Source: Xenopus tropicalis (taxonomy: Eukaryota; Chordata; Amphibia; Anura; Pipidae). Taken from it: DNA of 64,000 bases. Location: positions 69,101,764 through 69,165,763 of the forward strand of contig NC_030683.2 of the NCBI RefSeq assembly GCF_000004195.4, in the 5' to 3' direction. Numbering within the stretch: the first letter of the stretch is position 1; each line of letters begins with the position of its first letter. Under the pieces are notes generated by a model, which worked only from the letters and a program-made list of their open reading frames with translations, was not told where the DNA came from and ran no database searches. The position numbers and the translations under genes were made by a program. Below are positions 32,152 through 43,984 of the stretch, piece by piece.

Positions 32152-33105
32152 ATGTACAGTTGTAATTATCTAAGAAGACATAGGTCTCTCATGACTGATT
32201 TATGCCCCAGTAATTTTTTGGCCAGTGACATACTGTCTAGTATAAAAAAGGACATTGAAAATATTATTTTGCCTCTTTATAGGTCTCTCGTAAGGCCTCA
32301 CCTTGAGTATGCAGTGCAGTTTTGGGCTCCAGTCCTTAAGAAGGATATTACTGAACTGGAGAGAGTGCAGAGACGTGCAGCTAAGCTGGAAAGGGGATGG
32401 AAGATTTAAACTATGAGGTTAGACTGTTGAGGTTGGGGTTGTTTTCTCTGGAAAAAAGGAACCTTTTTTCCCATAAAAAGGATCAGTGCACCAGAGGCCA
32501 CCCCTTTCGATTAGAGGAACAGAACTTTCATTTAAAGTGTATGTGGTTTTTTTCACAGTGAGGGCAGGTGAGGGCAGTTGAGGGCAGTGAGGTTGGGGAA
32601 TGCCCTTCCTAGTGATGTCCTGCTAATGGCAGATTCTGTTAATGGCAGAGATGAGTTCTTGAACAAGCATAGTATCCAAGTCTATTGTGATACTAAAATC
32701 TACCGTTAGTATTGATGTTGGTATGTATGGATTATGTATGTGAGTGTATAGATAGGTCAGTATTAGTGATGGGCCATTGGCGGATTGTTTTGCGAAACGA
32801 ATGAAAAAAATTGATGCAAAAATTGTGACCCGCGTTAAAAGAATTGTCCCCCGCGTCAAAAGAATAGTCACACTTCAAAAAAAAATTATCATGGGCATCA
32901 AAAGAATAGTCGTGCATCCAAAAGAATAGTCACAAGCAACAACATTTTTTGTTCACGCACAACATTTTTGCCATTTCGCAGAGCAAAACAGGACAGATTC
33001 GCTCATCACTAGTCAGTATAGGTTTGTGTGTGCTTGGTTTACTTAGAAGGGTTGAACTTTATGGACTCTGGTCTTTTTTCCACCCAATGTAACTTTGTAA
33101 CTATG
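32152..33105 (+). pseudogene. CR1/L2-like non-LTR retrotransposon, 3' end
   Basis: The frame at 32152-32409 contains LPLYRSLVRPHLEYAVQFWAP-type sequence followed by KKDITELERVQRRAAK, the characteristic distal RT segment of CR1/L2-clade LINEs. After frame changes the remaining C-terminal region and a short 3' untranslated part follow, including TATGGACTCTGGTC and ACTTTGTAACTATGTA, typical of the tail of these elements. The sequence is 5'-truncated and interrupted by the hAT element at 32764-33011. It is a dead copy. Confidence 0.8.
32764..33011. mobile_element. hAT-type MITE, family A copy 2
   Basis: 248 bp, starts TAGTGATGGGCC and ends CTCATCACTA, with the perfect 8-bp TSD GTCAGTAT at 32756-32763 and 33012-33019. 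It splits the CR1/L2-like tail, so it is younger than that LINE. It carries far fewer internal repeat units than copy 1. Confidence 0.9.
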
Positions 33106-33301
33106 TACCTTTTATGTCTTTGTTTGTAAATTGAACTGCTATTTAATCTGTCTGTCCTTTGCAATTCCCTAGACTGTTAGTCCTGACCATAATGTATTTA
33201 CCATTGAAACTATGTTGCAGTATTATGTTCTCCTCCACCAGTTCTGTAATTAACAGAATAGACCTATGAAGAACAACTACTTCATATGTGTTGTCTACAG
33301 C

Positions 33302-33823
33302 CAGTGTCAGACTGGGGTGCCAAGGGCCCTCCAGAAAACGTTAGACCTTAGGGACTCTATACTACATGCACATTGTTGGTCTAAATGTTTCAATCTATTC
33401 GGGATAAATCTATCACAACATTCAATGGGTATAATGAGTCTTCACCTTCGCAACCAACAAATCTGTTGGGTTGTCTGGCAGCAAATGGGAAATATGGCAC
33501 CCAAGGGAGCTCAAGATATTTGAAGATGAAAGCAAATGTCACAGCACCTTATAAACATTTTACTATTATACTTGGCTTTGGATCTAGAGTTCACTTTTTG
33601 GTTTCCCACCACTCTACCCTTCTCTGTTCACTTTCTTTTGTCTCTTCTTTGTACATGCCATTATCTATCCTTTCCTCCATTTCTTCTGTTTCTTCTCATA
33701 TAGAATTGAGTAATGGCCATGGTATTGGCATACGAGGCAAATGGTTTGGTGCGAAGGAGGATCCACTGACACCTGGGCCCACAGGGAATTTTCCTAGTAT
33801 CCTGGTGGGCCAGTCTGACACTG
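33302..33823. mobile_element. hAT-type MITE, family C
   Basis: 522 bp with termini CAGTGTCAGACTGG and CCAGTCTGACACTG and the perfect 8-bp TSD TCTACAGC at 33294-33301 and 33824-33831. No transposase. Most of the first 300 bp is also present in inverse orientation at 34690-35035. The 154-codon frame across it is non-genic. Confidence 0.88.
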
Positions 33824-33831
33824 TCTACAGC

Positions 33832-34689
33832 AGAATCTGTTGCTGGTAGGTGGGGAGCTCACCCTCCCTGCTGACATCAATGAGAATCCGATCATTGTGG
33901 TTATGAGATGATTTCAATGATGCCCACTTGCAATATTGTATAATGGTATTAAAACAATATCAATACAGTCATTAATACAGCCATTAAGCAAGAGCCGTAT
34001 AACATGTGCAGCCAAGAGGAAAGCTTTAAAGCTCACTTAAACTGAACCTTATGGATTTTTATTCAGCATACAAATGTATCCATTTTGTTTTGTTGCATAG
34101 AATGTTATAAACAATGATACATCAACATTAATGTTTTTAACAATCTCTAACCTAGTGTAGTATGTCGTAGTTCACAGCCACCTTCTTAATGGCATAAGTG
34201 CTTGCGGATTCACTGAGCGCTTATGTGGACATTAATAAATGGAATCCTCTTACAGAAAATTAAATGACAAAACATTAATTTGTGATGTTACATACTCTGC
34301 ACCCTGGGACTTCTGCACTTAATTTGTATAATGAAGGTCTCCTGGTTGATTACTCTGCAAATTTGCAATGGCAATAGTTTCCGGAGGTGAGTAACCAACA
34401 ACTGATAGAACATTAATGAGTAATAAGCCTCCAGACTTGTTATCTTACATCCACAGCTGAATCTGAGAGATATTCCCTGCAATGCTTTATTTTCCATTAC
34501 AAGACGTAAATATATGAAATGATATAGAATATGCAATTTTAGGATTAAAACTCTGAAAATCTGACTTGTAAAGAAAACTACTCTGCTTTTAGCAGAGAAG
34601 GTCTTTGTGGATGCTGTGTTTAGTGCTTTTACCCCTACCATGGCTAATGTGCAGATTATTTTATGTTGAGACGGTTTGTTCTATTAGGT
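33832..34689. other. Host DNA, no gene seen
   Basis: AT-rich, no recognised features. Lies between the two inverted copies of the family C interior. Confidence 0.5.
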
Positions 34690-35035
34690 GTTCAAAAAGA
34701 ATGGGAAAGTAGACCAAAAAGTGAACTCTAAATCCAAAGCCAAGTATAATGTTTATAAGGCGCTGTGACATTTGCTTTCATCTTCAAATATCTTCAGCTC
34801 CCTTGGGTCCCATATTTCCTGTTTGCTGCCAGACAACCCAGCAAAACAGATTTGTAATGTGTTGCTTGTCCCAGTGGTTGCGAAGGTGAAGACTCATTAT
34901 AGCCATTGAATGTAAATGTCTGTGATAGATTTATCCTGGATAGATTGAAACATTTAGACCAGCAATGTGCATGTAGTGGAGAGTCCTGCTAAGTCAGACC
35001 AAGTCCCTAAGGCATTTCTCGGTGTCAGTAAATCT
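34690..35035. repeat. Inverted, end-less relative of hAT family C interior
   Basis: Reverse complement of about 33330-33615 with many substitutions, e.g. GTGAACTCTAAATCCAAAGC against GGATCTAGAGTTCAC, and TTTGCTTTCATCTTCAAATA against ATTTGAAGATGAAAGC. Neither terminal inverted repeat is found. It may be a truncated second insertion or the genomic source of the family C interior. Confidence 0.7.
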
Positions 35036-35329
35036 GTATTTAGCAGATATCTGTGTAACTCATTTTGACTGACACACTGGCTGGGGGCATCTCAGGACAG
35101 AAGCTAAAATAACTTGTTATATAATATTTCAGTATAGCATGGAACCCTCAGTAGCATAATGAGTTTTGTGCAAAATATACTAAAAGAGAAAGCAAAATAT
35201 TGCATTCTAAAATGTTTGCATCATTAATAAAAAAGGAATTAATGGGCCTACTCAATTTGATTGCTAAATTAGTAATCTTTCTTATTAGCTTCATCCTGAC
35301 TGATTTTAAGTTGGTAACCTAGTTAATAT

Positions 35330-35520
35330 AGGGAGAGTGGCAAGGTTAAAAGCACTTCTAACACATAGCCTGCTAGGTAGCTAATTAAAAGCACAGAGCA
35401 GTAGCTGTTCAACCTATGGAGTAAAAGAGCAGTGAAGGGATTAACGCTTGTCTGCTCTTTCAGCCAATTACTGATAAGGAGCAGCTGACATTTCTGACTT
35501 AACAACATAACCTTCCTTAA
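35330..35520. promoter_or_regulatory. Possible conserved non-coding element
   Basis: A compact non-repetitive stretch with a TAATTA homeodomain-type core (35382-35387), CCAAT (35464-35468), GATAAG (35473-35478) and the E-box CAGCTG (35482-35487) within about 110 bp. Motifs of this length occur by chance; conservation would have to be tested. Confidence 0.2.
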
Positions 35521-35753
35521 ATCTTTCCATTGGTCTAGGTTGATTTGCTTGTGGGATTTGTCAGTTCCACATCCCTTTTACTTATGAGACAAATTGGAGC
35601 ACTGAGTTTAACAATCCAGTAGTATTAGCTGCTTCAACAGATGTTTTTATCAGGAATTATGAGCTATTAGTCTCTGCAAAGAGAGAAGGTTTCAGATCAT
35701 AGATCTCAGAGACATGTAAGTGTTTGCAATGCCATGGAGATATTCATTTACAG

Positions 35754-36064
35754 CAGTGATCCCCAACCAGTAGCTCGTGAGCAACATGTTGCTCACCAAC
35801 CCAATGGATGTTGCTCCCAGTGGCCTCAAAGCAGGTGCTCATTTTTTTAAATACTTGGCTTGGAGGCAAGTTTTGGTTTCATAAAAACCATGTGTAAAGC
35901 CAAACAGAGCCTTCTATAGGCTGCCAGTCCACATAGGGGCTACCAAATAGCTAATCATAGCCCTTATTTGGCACCTCCAGGTAACTTATTCATGCTTGTG
36001 TTGCTCCCCAACTCCTTTTACATTTAAATGTTGCTCAAAGGTAAAAAAAGGTTGGGGATTCCTG
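35754..36064. mobile_element. hAT-like MITE, family D
   Basis: Begins CAGTGATCCCCAACC and ends GGTTGGGGATTCCTG, giving 15-bp inverted termini. The interior holds GAGCAACATGTTGCTC and later TTAAATGTTGCTC. No clear 8-bp duplication survives. An older fragment is at 13870-13990. Confidence 0.75.
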
Positions 36065-37980
36065 TTGTATACTCTACTATCCTTTGTAAGAATCTGATTT
36101 TTTAAAGCTACAGTATAAATCTATAGGTGAGTATATTTTTTTAAGTGTTTTCTGTGAGTTGGAGTGCCTGATCATATCATATCACAAACTCAGATTCTTA
36201 TTGGTTTTGCTACCAATTTATAATTTGTACTTTGGGGAACTTACAGAAAATGTAAACCACATTTTTGCTTCCATTCTGCTATTAAGGTTTAGCAAAATAG
36301 CAAGGGATTTAGCAACAGAGTATTGTTAAGTAAGTCAGAATAAGGCCTGAGAAATTGGAGGAATTCTAACAAGATTTGCCTTTGGGCAGAGGTGCACAAA
36401 GGTATTGTTTTTGTCTTCTGTTACAGTTTGAATCAAATGTTCTTGCATCTCAACTAAAATTGGTGAAATCTGTGTGACAGAAGGTGTCAAAACAGATTAC
36501 TTTTCAGTGCGACTGGAGTTTTTGTAGTGCCCAACATGTCATGTAAGGAGGAGAATAATGGACAACTAAATGAAAATAAATGATGTTGAAGCCATGCCTC
36601 ATCTGTTTCTCTCTACATCCAGGCCTGAGAAATAAGTGTTTATGAATACCTTGGTGAACTCTTAATATAATGCCCTAAAAAGATAGAACCACTAAGGGAT
36701 CTCTATGGATTTCAAAGACATTTCATTGACATGTTGGTTCTCAGCTGCAGCATCAACAATTTCATTGTCTGGAAATAAAAGATTTATCATTATCATTTAT
36801 TTATATAGCACAGACATAGTTTGTAGGGCTTAAGAGAAAGTTTAGTCAGTCACATTAGTCCCTGCCCCAGTGGAAGTGATTCAGCTAAATCGCTAAAGTC
36901 ACTTCCTTCAGCAGTTTGCTTTAAGACCATCACAGATACAGGAAGTTACCCAGGACCATTTTGTCTTGAAGCAGCAACGCTCACAATTGTTCCATCATGA
37001 ACAAATACATCACAATTGATTTACTTTTTGCTAGTTTAACATTCTGGTTGCAATGTTTAAGTATATCTAGTTAGAAAAAAAGACGGGAAATAAAATCAGC
37101 CTTTAATCAGCCTAAAATCAGCCTTTAAAATCAGACTTTACAACACAGAAAATTACAGAAAACCTAGTCTAATTACACAAAAATATACAAATATTTGTCT
37201 AGTGGGTATAAAAAAACAGACACTGAGGACAAAAACAGATAATAGGCCTAAATCAAAAACATTATTATAATATATTATTATAAAATTCATAGAAGCAAAA
37301 TCCTTACCTCTGATTATGTTCCTGGCCTGACAAAGATGCTAAAATGTTTCTGTTTTAGGTGATAAAGCTAAAATGTGTTCTCTGTCTCATTCAAAGACAT
37401 GCATCAGAACAGATATCAATCGAAAACACAGGTGGATACCTGCTTGAATATTTTCATTGGGTTACATTATTACACTGGGTCTTAAGAAAAGGAATTGCCA
37501 CTACTGTCTTTTAATTAAAATCCCACACAAAAAAGAAACCCTTTTTGGATTATGGACATTAACACCAAAAGGAATTAGGCAACAGAACACTATCGGACTG
37601 ATTTATGTATATTCATGTTTGGGTTGTGCTGCAATTCAAGTAGACTGTGGCAAAAGAGTTTTTTTGTGATTACATTATTTTGTCACTTTTTTTTCTTGAT
37701 CATTTATTTTTCCAAATTTTTATGGATTAGGGCAAAAGTTGAAAATGTATAAAAAGGTTTTTTATAATTTTTGCTTTTGCTGTCAGAGAATATTAAACTT
37801 TGGTCTTTTTTTGTATTAAAGTCTTTTATTGTTACAATAAAAAAAATTACACAAGATTATGTTGTTGCTTTGTCAACACATTGTAAAACAAAATTGACCT
37901 AGAAAAATGTCAATTTACAAAAGTGTTTAGCAAACTTGGGCCTTTCTATATATTTATATAAACTTAATGATAGCCATCAG
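36065..37980. other. Host DNA with one dispersed-repeat fragment
   Basis: No gene seen. The stretch at about 36783-36890 (ATTTATTTATATAGCACAGAC, trimmed here, then TCCCTGCCCCAGTGGAAGTG further on) matches the pattern of a widespread frog LINE/SINE tail. Confidence 0.45.
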
Positions 37981-37988
37981 CAAACGCT

Positions 37989-38358
37989 TAGTGATGAGCG
38001 AATCTGTCCTGTTTTGCTTCACCATAAAATTTGCGAAACGGCAAGAAGATGCACGAAATGGTGAAAAATTTGCGAAACGGCAAGAAGATGCACGAAATGG
38101 TGAAAAATTTGCGAAACGCAATTGTTGTGTGGTTTTTTTTGTCGCCCGCGTCTATTTTTTGACGCCCTTCCTTTTTTGACGCTACTTCGCCTTTTTAACG
38201 TGACCACACCTGTTTTGACGTGCCCACTTTGCCGGACCGCTCCCAACTAATTTTTCCTCAGCGAATTTTCACTGAAGTTTCACGAAACAATTCACCAATA
38301 GCGAAATGCGGAAATTTACTGCGAATCCATGCCTGGCGAAAAAATTTGTTCATCACTA
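37989..38358. mobile_element. hAT-type MITE, family A copy 3
   Basis: 370 bp, starts TAGTGATGAGCGAATC and ends TTCATCACTA. The flanking octamers CAAACGCT and CCAACGTT match at six of eight positions, so this is the oldest of the three copies. Contains two adjacent 39-bp units (38033-38110) starting GCGAAACGGCAAGAAG. Confidence 0.8.
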
Positions 38359-39290
38359 CCAACGTTGAAAAAGACAAATAAATGACAAATTTTATGATTA
38401 CATAGATACTTAAAATATATAAATACATCAATCTCTAGATCTCAAGACTCATATGCCTAATGTGTACAATGCATGCCCAATAACATGCCCTAGAGGATAT
38501 TTTCTTATATAAGAGATGTTTAGATGTGACATGAAGTTGCAATGACCCTTGCTTCCCACCAATCTCTAAACTCAAGCTTTTTTAAACAAAATTAATATAA
38601 GAATCTAAATGATTGCAGGACTAAAATACATATGTTGACAATAATAAAGTACATTTTTTACAGATGTCTAAGAATATTAATGCTGGTATCAGTCATCCCA
38701 TTACACCCCAGTATAAGAATATCAAGCAGGTCTATTGCTCAAACATGAATGCACATGAATTGCTTAAGCTCAGGTTAGTTATTGTAGCTTATGTTCAAAA
38801 AACCTTGAGAATTAAAATAAATTCATTTTTTTCTTGAGAGCATTAATATATCATTAGTATATTATTAAACTTATGAGTGTCTACTTTAGCTGGGGTAAAA
38901 ATACAATGCTTATTTCTCTCCCACCACTGAATATGACACAAACACTATTATCTGTACAGGAATGCCATACTGATATTAACTATTAACACACTGAATAAAG
39001 ATTTTTGAAACTAAATCAGTTTATTCATGGATAAAGCTGCTTGGTTAAAATGGGCCTTAATGTGCTATCCTTGAATTATATTACAACAAGAAACTCAAAG
39101 CTTTCGCTATTGTCATACACCCAACCTTTTTCGCTAAACACACAGAAAGCTCAAACTTCCTTTTTGTCCGTAATTGATTTTAGGCTATTTTTGTTCCTAA
39201 AGATACCTGGTCTCTCAAGGTTGTTCTTGTCTTCATTTTGTGTCAATAAGCTCACTTTCTGTGAGTCCAGACTTCTCTCTCTTTCTTTTT
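38359..39290. other. Host DNA, no gene seen
   Basis: AT-rich and without recognisable features until the candidate acceptor tract at about 39270. Confidence 0.5.
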
Positions 39291-39295
39291 CGCAG

Positions 39296-39523
39296 CCTTT
39301 CTACTCCCTCTGTGATCTCAGAAAGCAAAGCCTGCCAAAACTGCAGCCGCGTTGGGTTTCAGTGGCAGCCCAGCACTTAGCTGTGGAAGATTGGAGTGTC
39401 ATTCAGCAGAACCTTGAGTACTTGCTGTGCTGCATGCAGAGATGCCACAAGTTGGGAGCAGCAGCCCTGAGGGATAAGAATTTAGAGCTCACCCTGTCAT
39501 TCTTACACCCTATCAAAAATTAA
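39296..39523 (+). other. Possible terminal coding exon or chance ORF
   Basis: A long pyrimidine tract ending TTTCTTTTTCGCAG precedes an open frame of 75 codons that is richer in GC than its surroundings. It reads PFYSLCDLRKQSLPKLQPR, later VEDWSVIQQNLEYLL, and ends LHPIKN followed by TAA. The composition (amphipathic, Leu/Gln/Arg-rich) is protein-like but I do not recognise it. No donor is seen inside, so only a last exon would fit. The same frame stays open upstream to 39041, which weakens the splice argument. Confidence 0.25.
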
Positions 39524-39738
39524 CTTTCTGACTCTAGCCCAGATTTTCCTGTCTGCTGAGCAATCAGCACCTGATTACTATCAGTGAAGAATAAACCACT
39601 TTGCATTAAACAGAGAAAATCTGAATAGGAATGAATGCATAAAACAGACAAAAAATAAATAGCCTGGCAAAGGATGCCTGTTTTTAACCCTTTGTAATCA
39701 CAACACAATTTTGTAAACACTGAGCCAGATTAATAATA

Positions 39739-40390
39739 CAGGTGTGGGACCTGTTATCCAAAATGCTCAGGATCTGGGGTTTTCCAGATAGGGGGTCTTT
39801 CCATACTATGGATCACTGTACTTTAAGGGGCTGATTCACTAAGATACAAATCCGAATCACGAAATACGATAATTTCTGATGATCACAAATGTCACAAAAA
39901 GTTTTTTCATTTGAATATGAAATTTTCTTATTAAAACGATCGTTTGCGATAATCACAACATTTTTGTATCCAAACGATTGTAAGCGGTGGGAAAACCTTT
40001 CTGACTTTTATCCTTCTGTGCATAGGACTCAATGGCACTCTGCAGCTCCAACCTTGTCCAAGGAAAATCACAATACCAAAGCTCGAATGAATCTGAAACT
40101 TTCATATTCGTTGTGACAAATACGATTTTGTCACACAAATTGTCGCAAAGTACGAAAAAAATCTCAAAAAATACACCTAGTTCTAAAACTTGGAAAAAAT
40201 ACAAATTTTTTGTATTTGGAATCAATCATACTTTGATAAACATTAAATAAACCCAATAAAACTGTTTTCCTCCAATCAGGACTAATTATATATTATAAAT
40301 ATTTTTTTTTGCATTAAATGGGCTGTGTGGGAGATGGCCTTCCTGTAATCTGGAGCTTCTGGATAACAGATTTCTGGATTACAGATCCTG
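39739..40390. mobile_element. Tc1/mariner-like MITE (CAGGTAT ends), copy 3, with nested MITE
   Basis: Starts CAGGTGTGGGACC after TA and ends with a worn GGATTACAGATCCTG. The halves match the 6.5-kb copy (e.g. AAACCCAATAAAAC), but about 413 bp of a Harbinger-like element interrupts it after position 39826. Confidence 0.7.
39827..40239. mobile_element. PIF/Harbinger-like MITE nested in a CAGGTAT MITE
   Basis: Starts GGGGCTGATTCACTAAG directly after TTAA, like the ends of the 19.46-kb Harbinger MITE. The interior has alternating ACGATTTTGTC/TACGAAAAA motifs. The right terminus is lost after CTTTGATAA, so the end is approximate. Confidence 0.6.
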
Positions 40391-41067
40391 TGTAATAAAA
40401 TCTATTTTATGATATTGAGCTGAATTATTGAAACTCTCTGCATAACCAAACTATTTCCCTCTGATTGTTATATCAGTACAAAAAATTTACTGAACTAAAT
40501 ACTAAAATGGTTATATAGCGTCAATGCTTTCAAAAACTTTCTGCTACAAGTAGAAACAAGCTGCTTTCGCACTGTACATTGGTTCACATTCTAATAATTA
40601 TCACTTAAGACACAGAATTGCCACATATACAAATATTTTCCCCAAATAAATGTTACCCGGAAAGCCTCAAAATCTCGTATACAGGAGAATTTAATTAGAA
40701 AAAATATACTTAATGTGAAATATAATGCATATATTTAATATAGGTTTTTCAGAATCTGATAAGGCATTTAGATGCAGCTGCCAGTAAAAAAAGACCGGTC
40801 TTTAAAAATATGCTAGGTGTAATCAAAAATTGCAATTAAATAACTGTCTAATGAAGACTATCACATTGCAAATAGTGAACTTTTGTTCCTGTCTATGTTG
40901 TTTCATTTCCCTAAAAGTGTCCTAGTAAAACAATTTTTAATGATTTGGTTTTTTTTTCTGAACAGTAAGACAGTACCTTGTATTTGATGATAATAAAGCA
41001 AGCATAAATGTATATTAATGGCAAATCAATTAAAGTGAATTTTATAATATTATAATATTTTTTTATC

Positions 41068-41135
41068 AGGTGGTCCATATTACAGAAACCACATATCCGG
41101 CAAGCCCCATGCCCTAAGCATCTGGATAATAGTTT
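41068..41135. mobile_element. CAGGTAT-MITE fragment
   Basis: CAGGTGGTCCATATTACAG, then ATATCCGGCAAGCCCC and CATCTGGATAATAG, reproduce the block order of the CAGGTAT MITE in compressed, diverged form. Ends not defined. Confidence 0.4.
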
Positions 41136-41639
41136 GTACTGGTTTACTGAGCTTAAACTTTTACTATTTTTTTTACCAGTTTTACCAAGGGCAAATACTG
41201 AAAAAAAATGAATATTTTAAATGAGTATCTCAGGCTACGATGGCCATACACTGATAAAGCCACTTTCTTGGTAAGCACCTTTGCTTAATTTGGCTACCCA
41301 ACTATCCCCTGGGGCAACTATCTGATCAAATGGGAGTTTTATGGCAATTAGTCTTCCTCAGAAGCGAACAGCATAAGCACACTGTTCACAAGTATAAGAA
41401 AGGTCAAGTTCAGTTCTCAATTGAAGAATACTATTTCCTAAGGCATAATTCTACAGCCACGCAGCCATGTACGCCTCTTTAGTCTGTATAAATCATTTAC
41501 AAACTAATCATTACCAATAATAGTTATCAAATTTTCTGTAAAAGGATACCATATTATATGTAGGAGAAGTAGATGTTCTAGATGTTTTACTGAGTTGATT
41601 AGTTAGATGTTTGACTTCTCCTATTTTTAAAGACAATTA

Positions 41640-41967
41640 CAGGTATCGGACCCCTTATCCGGAAACCCCTTATCCAGAAAGCTCCGAATTACGGAATGCC
41701 TGTCTCCCATAGACTCCATTTTAATCAAATAATTCAGAATTTTAAAACTGATTTCCTTTTTCTATGTAGAAATAAAACAGAACCTTGTAATTGATTCCAA
41801 ATAAGATATAATTAATCCTTATTGGATGCAAAACAATCCTATTGGGTTTAATTAATGTTTTATTGATTTTTTAGTAGATTTAAGGTATTAAGATCCAAAT
41901 TACGGAAAGACCCCTTATCCGGAATACCCTTGGTCCCGAGCATTCTGGATAATGGGTCCTATACCTG
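41640..41967. mobile_element. Tc1/mariner-like MITE (CAGGTAT ends), copy 4
   Basis: 328 bp, begins CAGGTATCGGACCCC and ends GGGTCCTATACCTG with TA at 41638-41639 and 41968-41969. It lies in inverse orientation to the 6465 copy and is very similar to it. Confidence 0.85.
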
Positions 41968-41969
41968 TA

Positions 41970-43498
41970 ATATTATTACAGAGTCACACAAGTGACACGG
42001 ATCTAATACACATTAGAAGGTTGCAACGTATCACGGCTGGCCATACTTTACTGATGCAGAATATACTTTTAGAGGCCTTAACACCACTGCAGTGTTACAC
42101 TGCTATGGAAAGTGTGGTGTCTATGCATTTTTTAATTAAACAATGAAAATGGCAAATTAATAAAGTTGTTTGTGATCTCTGCTGGCAAGCAGTCATCTGT
42201 TGACAATATACCCACAAATTTCCATGGGTATAACACACATACTAGGAAAAATACTGGAAGTTTCTTGTAAGTATTTTTAAAATTTCCCTTTTGACCATTA
42301 GTTAGTGTTAAATACAAACTGGACCATACTAAAGATCAGTAGGTTCAATCTGTCTAAATCTTTGCTTAGCCTCTGCTGCAAGTAAATGCTGAATCTGCAG
42401 CAACTATATTTTTATCCACAAAGCTGCTTCTAGAGAGAAAAGATTGACTAAACAATAAATGTTAGAAAGATTCATTTTAATCAGGTCTCGTTAAAGCTTT
42501 AGATAAATCCTGTCAAGATTTGCTTTCTGTGAATGATTAGCATATTCCTCTCTCTTAGCAGAAAGCTCTCACATAAACCATATAGTGTGTTCAAAGGGGA
42601 CAGATCATATTTTTTATAGCAAAAGGAATGAACTCCAGGGAGATCACGGCTGTGTGTGGCATTGCTTCTAATTTCACACCTCACGTATTCTTTATGTGTC
42701 TCTTCTATAAAATATACATACTTCAATATAAATAATCCTGATATACAACATATTAATTTTATATAATACACATGATGATTACTTTGAGCTACAAATAGAG
42801 CAGTTTATTGCTATAGGGGTGGCAAGTTGGATCAGTGGTTGGCAAAACTGTTGTGCAACAGTAGGATCTTTGACGAATACTGAACTAGTCGCTAACCTTA
42901 ACTGAAAGCAGTTTGCATATTTCCTACCAGGATATACAGGCAGATTAATAACCTTCTTTTGAAACTGACTATAGACTGTGGTGGGAATGGATTAGGGAAT
43001 ATTTAGATTGTAAGCTTCACTGAGGCAGGGGACTGATGTGAACCTGTGTTCATGTCTATCCAAATCCCCAACATTCAACCAGTTGGCGATTTGGTTACTT
43101 TTCTCTAGTTGAACATATTGCATCGGTGCTGAAAAAAGGACAAATTTACTATAAAGGGCCTTAAACTTGGGTGGAAAGCTTTAGGAGTGTCAACCCAAAT
43201 ATCCCCCATCACCAGTTACATTTGTAACTCAAGCAGTGAAACTCAGTGAAACTAAGGGGGAGTAACTCTCTTTGTGGTTTGCCCATTTGCAGGCTGTCCT
43301 GTGTATGTGCACATACATCGGCAATGGGAATGCAATCTGACGTAAAGTGCCTAGTGTAGAACTGGACCTAAATACAGCCCTTATACTATCCTTTTTTGTA
43401 AGAAGAGAATTAACTTGTACCATGTTGAATATTCAGTCAGTTGGGTGCATGAAGATTTGTATTCCAGCTGTAAAAAATAAATTTTCTCTCTCATATTG
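41970..43498. other. Host DNA with one LINE/SINE-tail fragment
   Basis: No gene seen. At about 42975-43055 TAGATTGTAAGCTTCACTG and GGCAGGGGACTGATGTGAA match the pattern of a frog dispersed repeat tail. Confidence 0.45.
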
Positions 43499-43984
43499 TT
43501 AAAGGAGAAGGAAAGGCTATTAAAGAGTTAAAGCTGCAGGCATACCTTCAGTTCTCTCAATAGTGACCTTAAATCTCCCCATATTTCTCCCATTCAGAAG
43601 ATCAGAAGTCTCATAGGAAGAAAAAATGCTGAGCTCTGTAAAGAAAGTGCCCATAATGCCTCGCTCCTGCACCCAGACCAAGACTGGTGTACATGCTCAG
43701 TTAGTAATACTATGAGGAAGCTTCCTGCTGATTGGCTCAGATGCACATTCCTAAGCGGGGGGAGGGAGTTCTTAGCATTCTTGAGGGAGGGGGAAGCAGG
43801 AGAGGGGAGAGAAGAGAGAGCTGCGTGTCTCTGGCACAGGCAAAAAAACAGACAAGAAATCCTGTATATTTTGAAAGAGGGTTTGAAAGAGCGTTGCTGT
43901 GAGTGTTTATGGCTGCATTTACATACATGCATTTACACCTTTCTGACAAAGCTTACTTAGTTTTTACCTTTCCTTCTTCTTTAA
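43499..43984. mobile_element. T2/Kolobok-like MITE (AGGAGAAGGAAAG ends), copy 2
   Basis: 486 bp from TTAAAGGAGAAGGAAAGG to CTTTCCTTCTTCTTTAA, TTAA at each end. The interior matches the 15.9-kb copy in reverse orientation (ACCAAGACTGGTGTACATGC; CATAATGCCTCGCTCC). Confidence 0.82.

Noticed and set aside
33385..33849. 154-codon plus-strand frame
   Set aside because: Runs across the hAT family C MITE and its right TSD; no domain.
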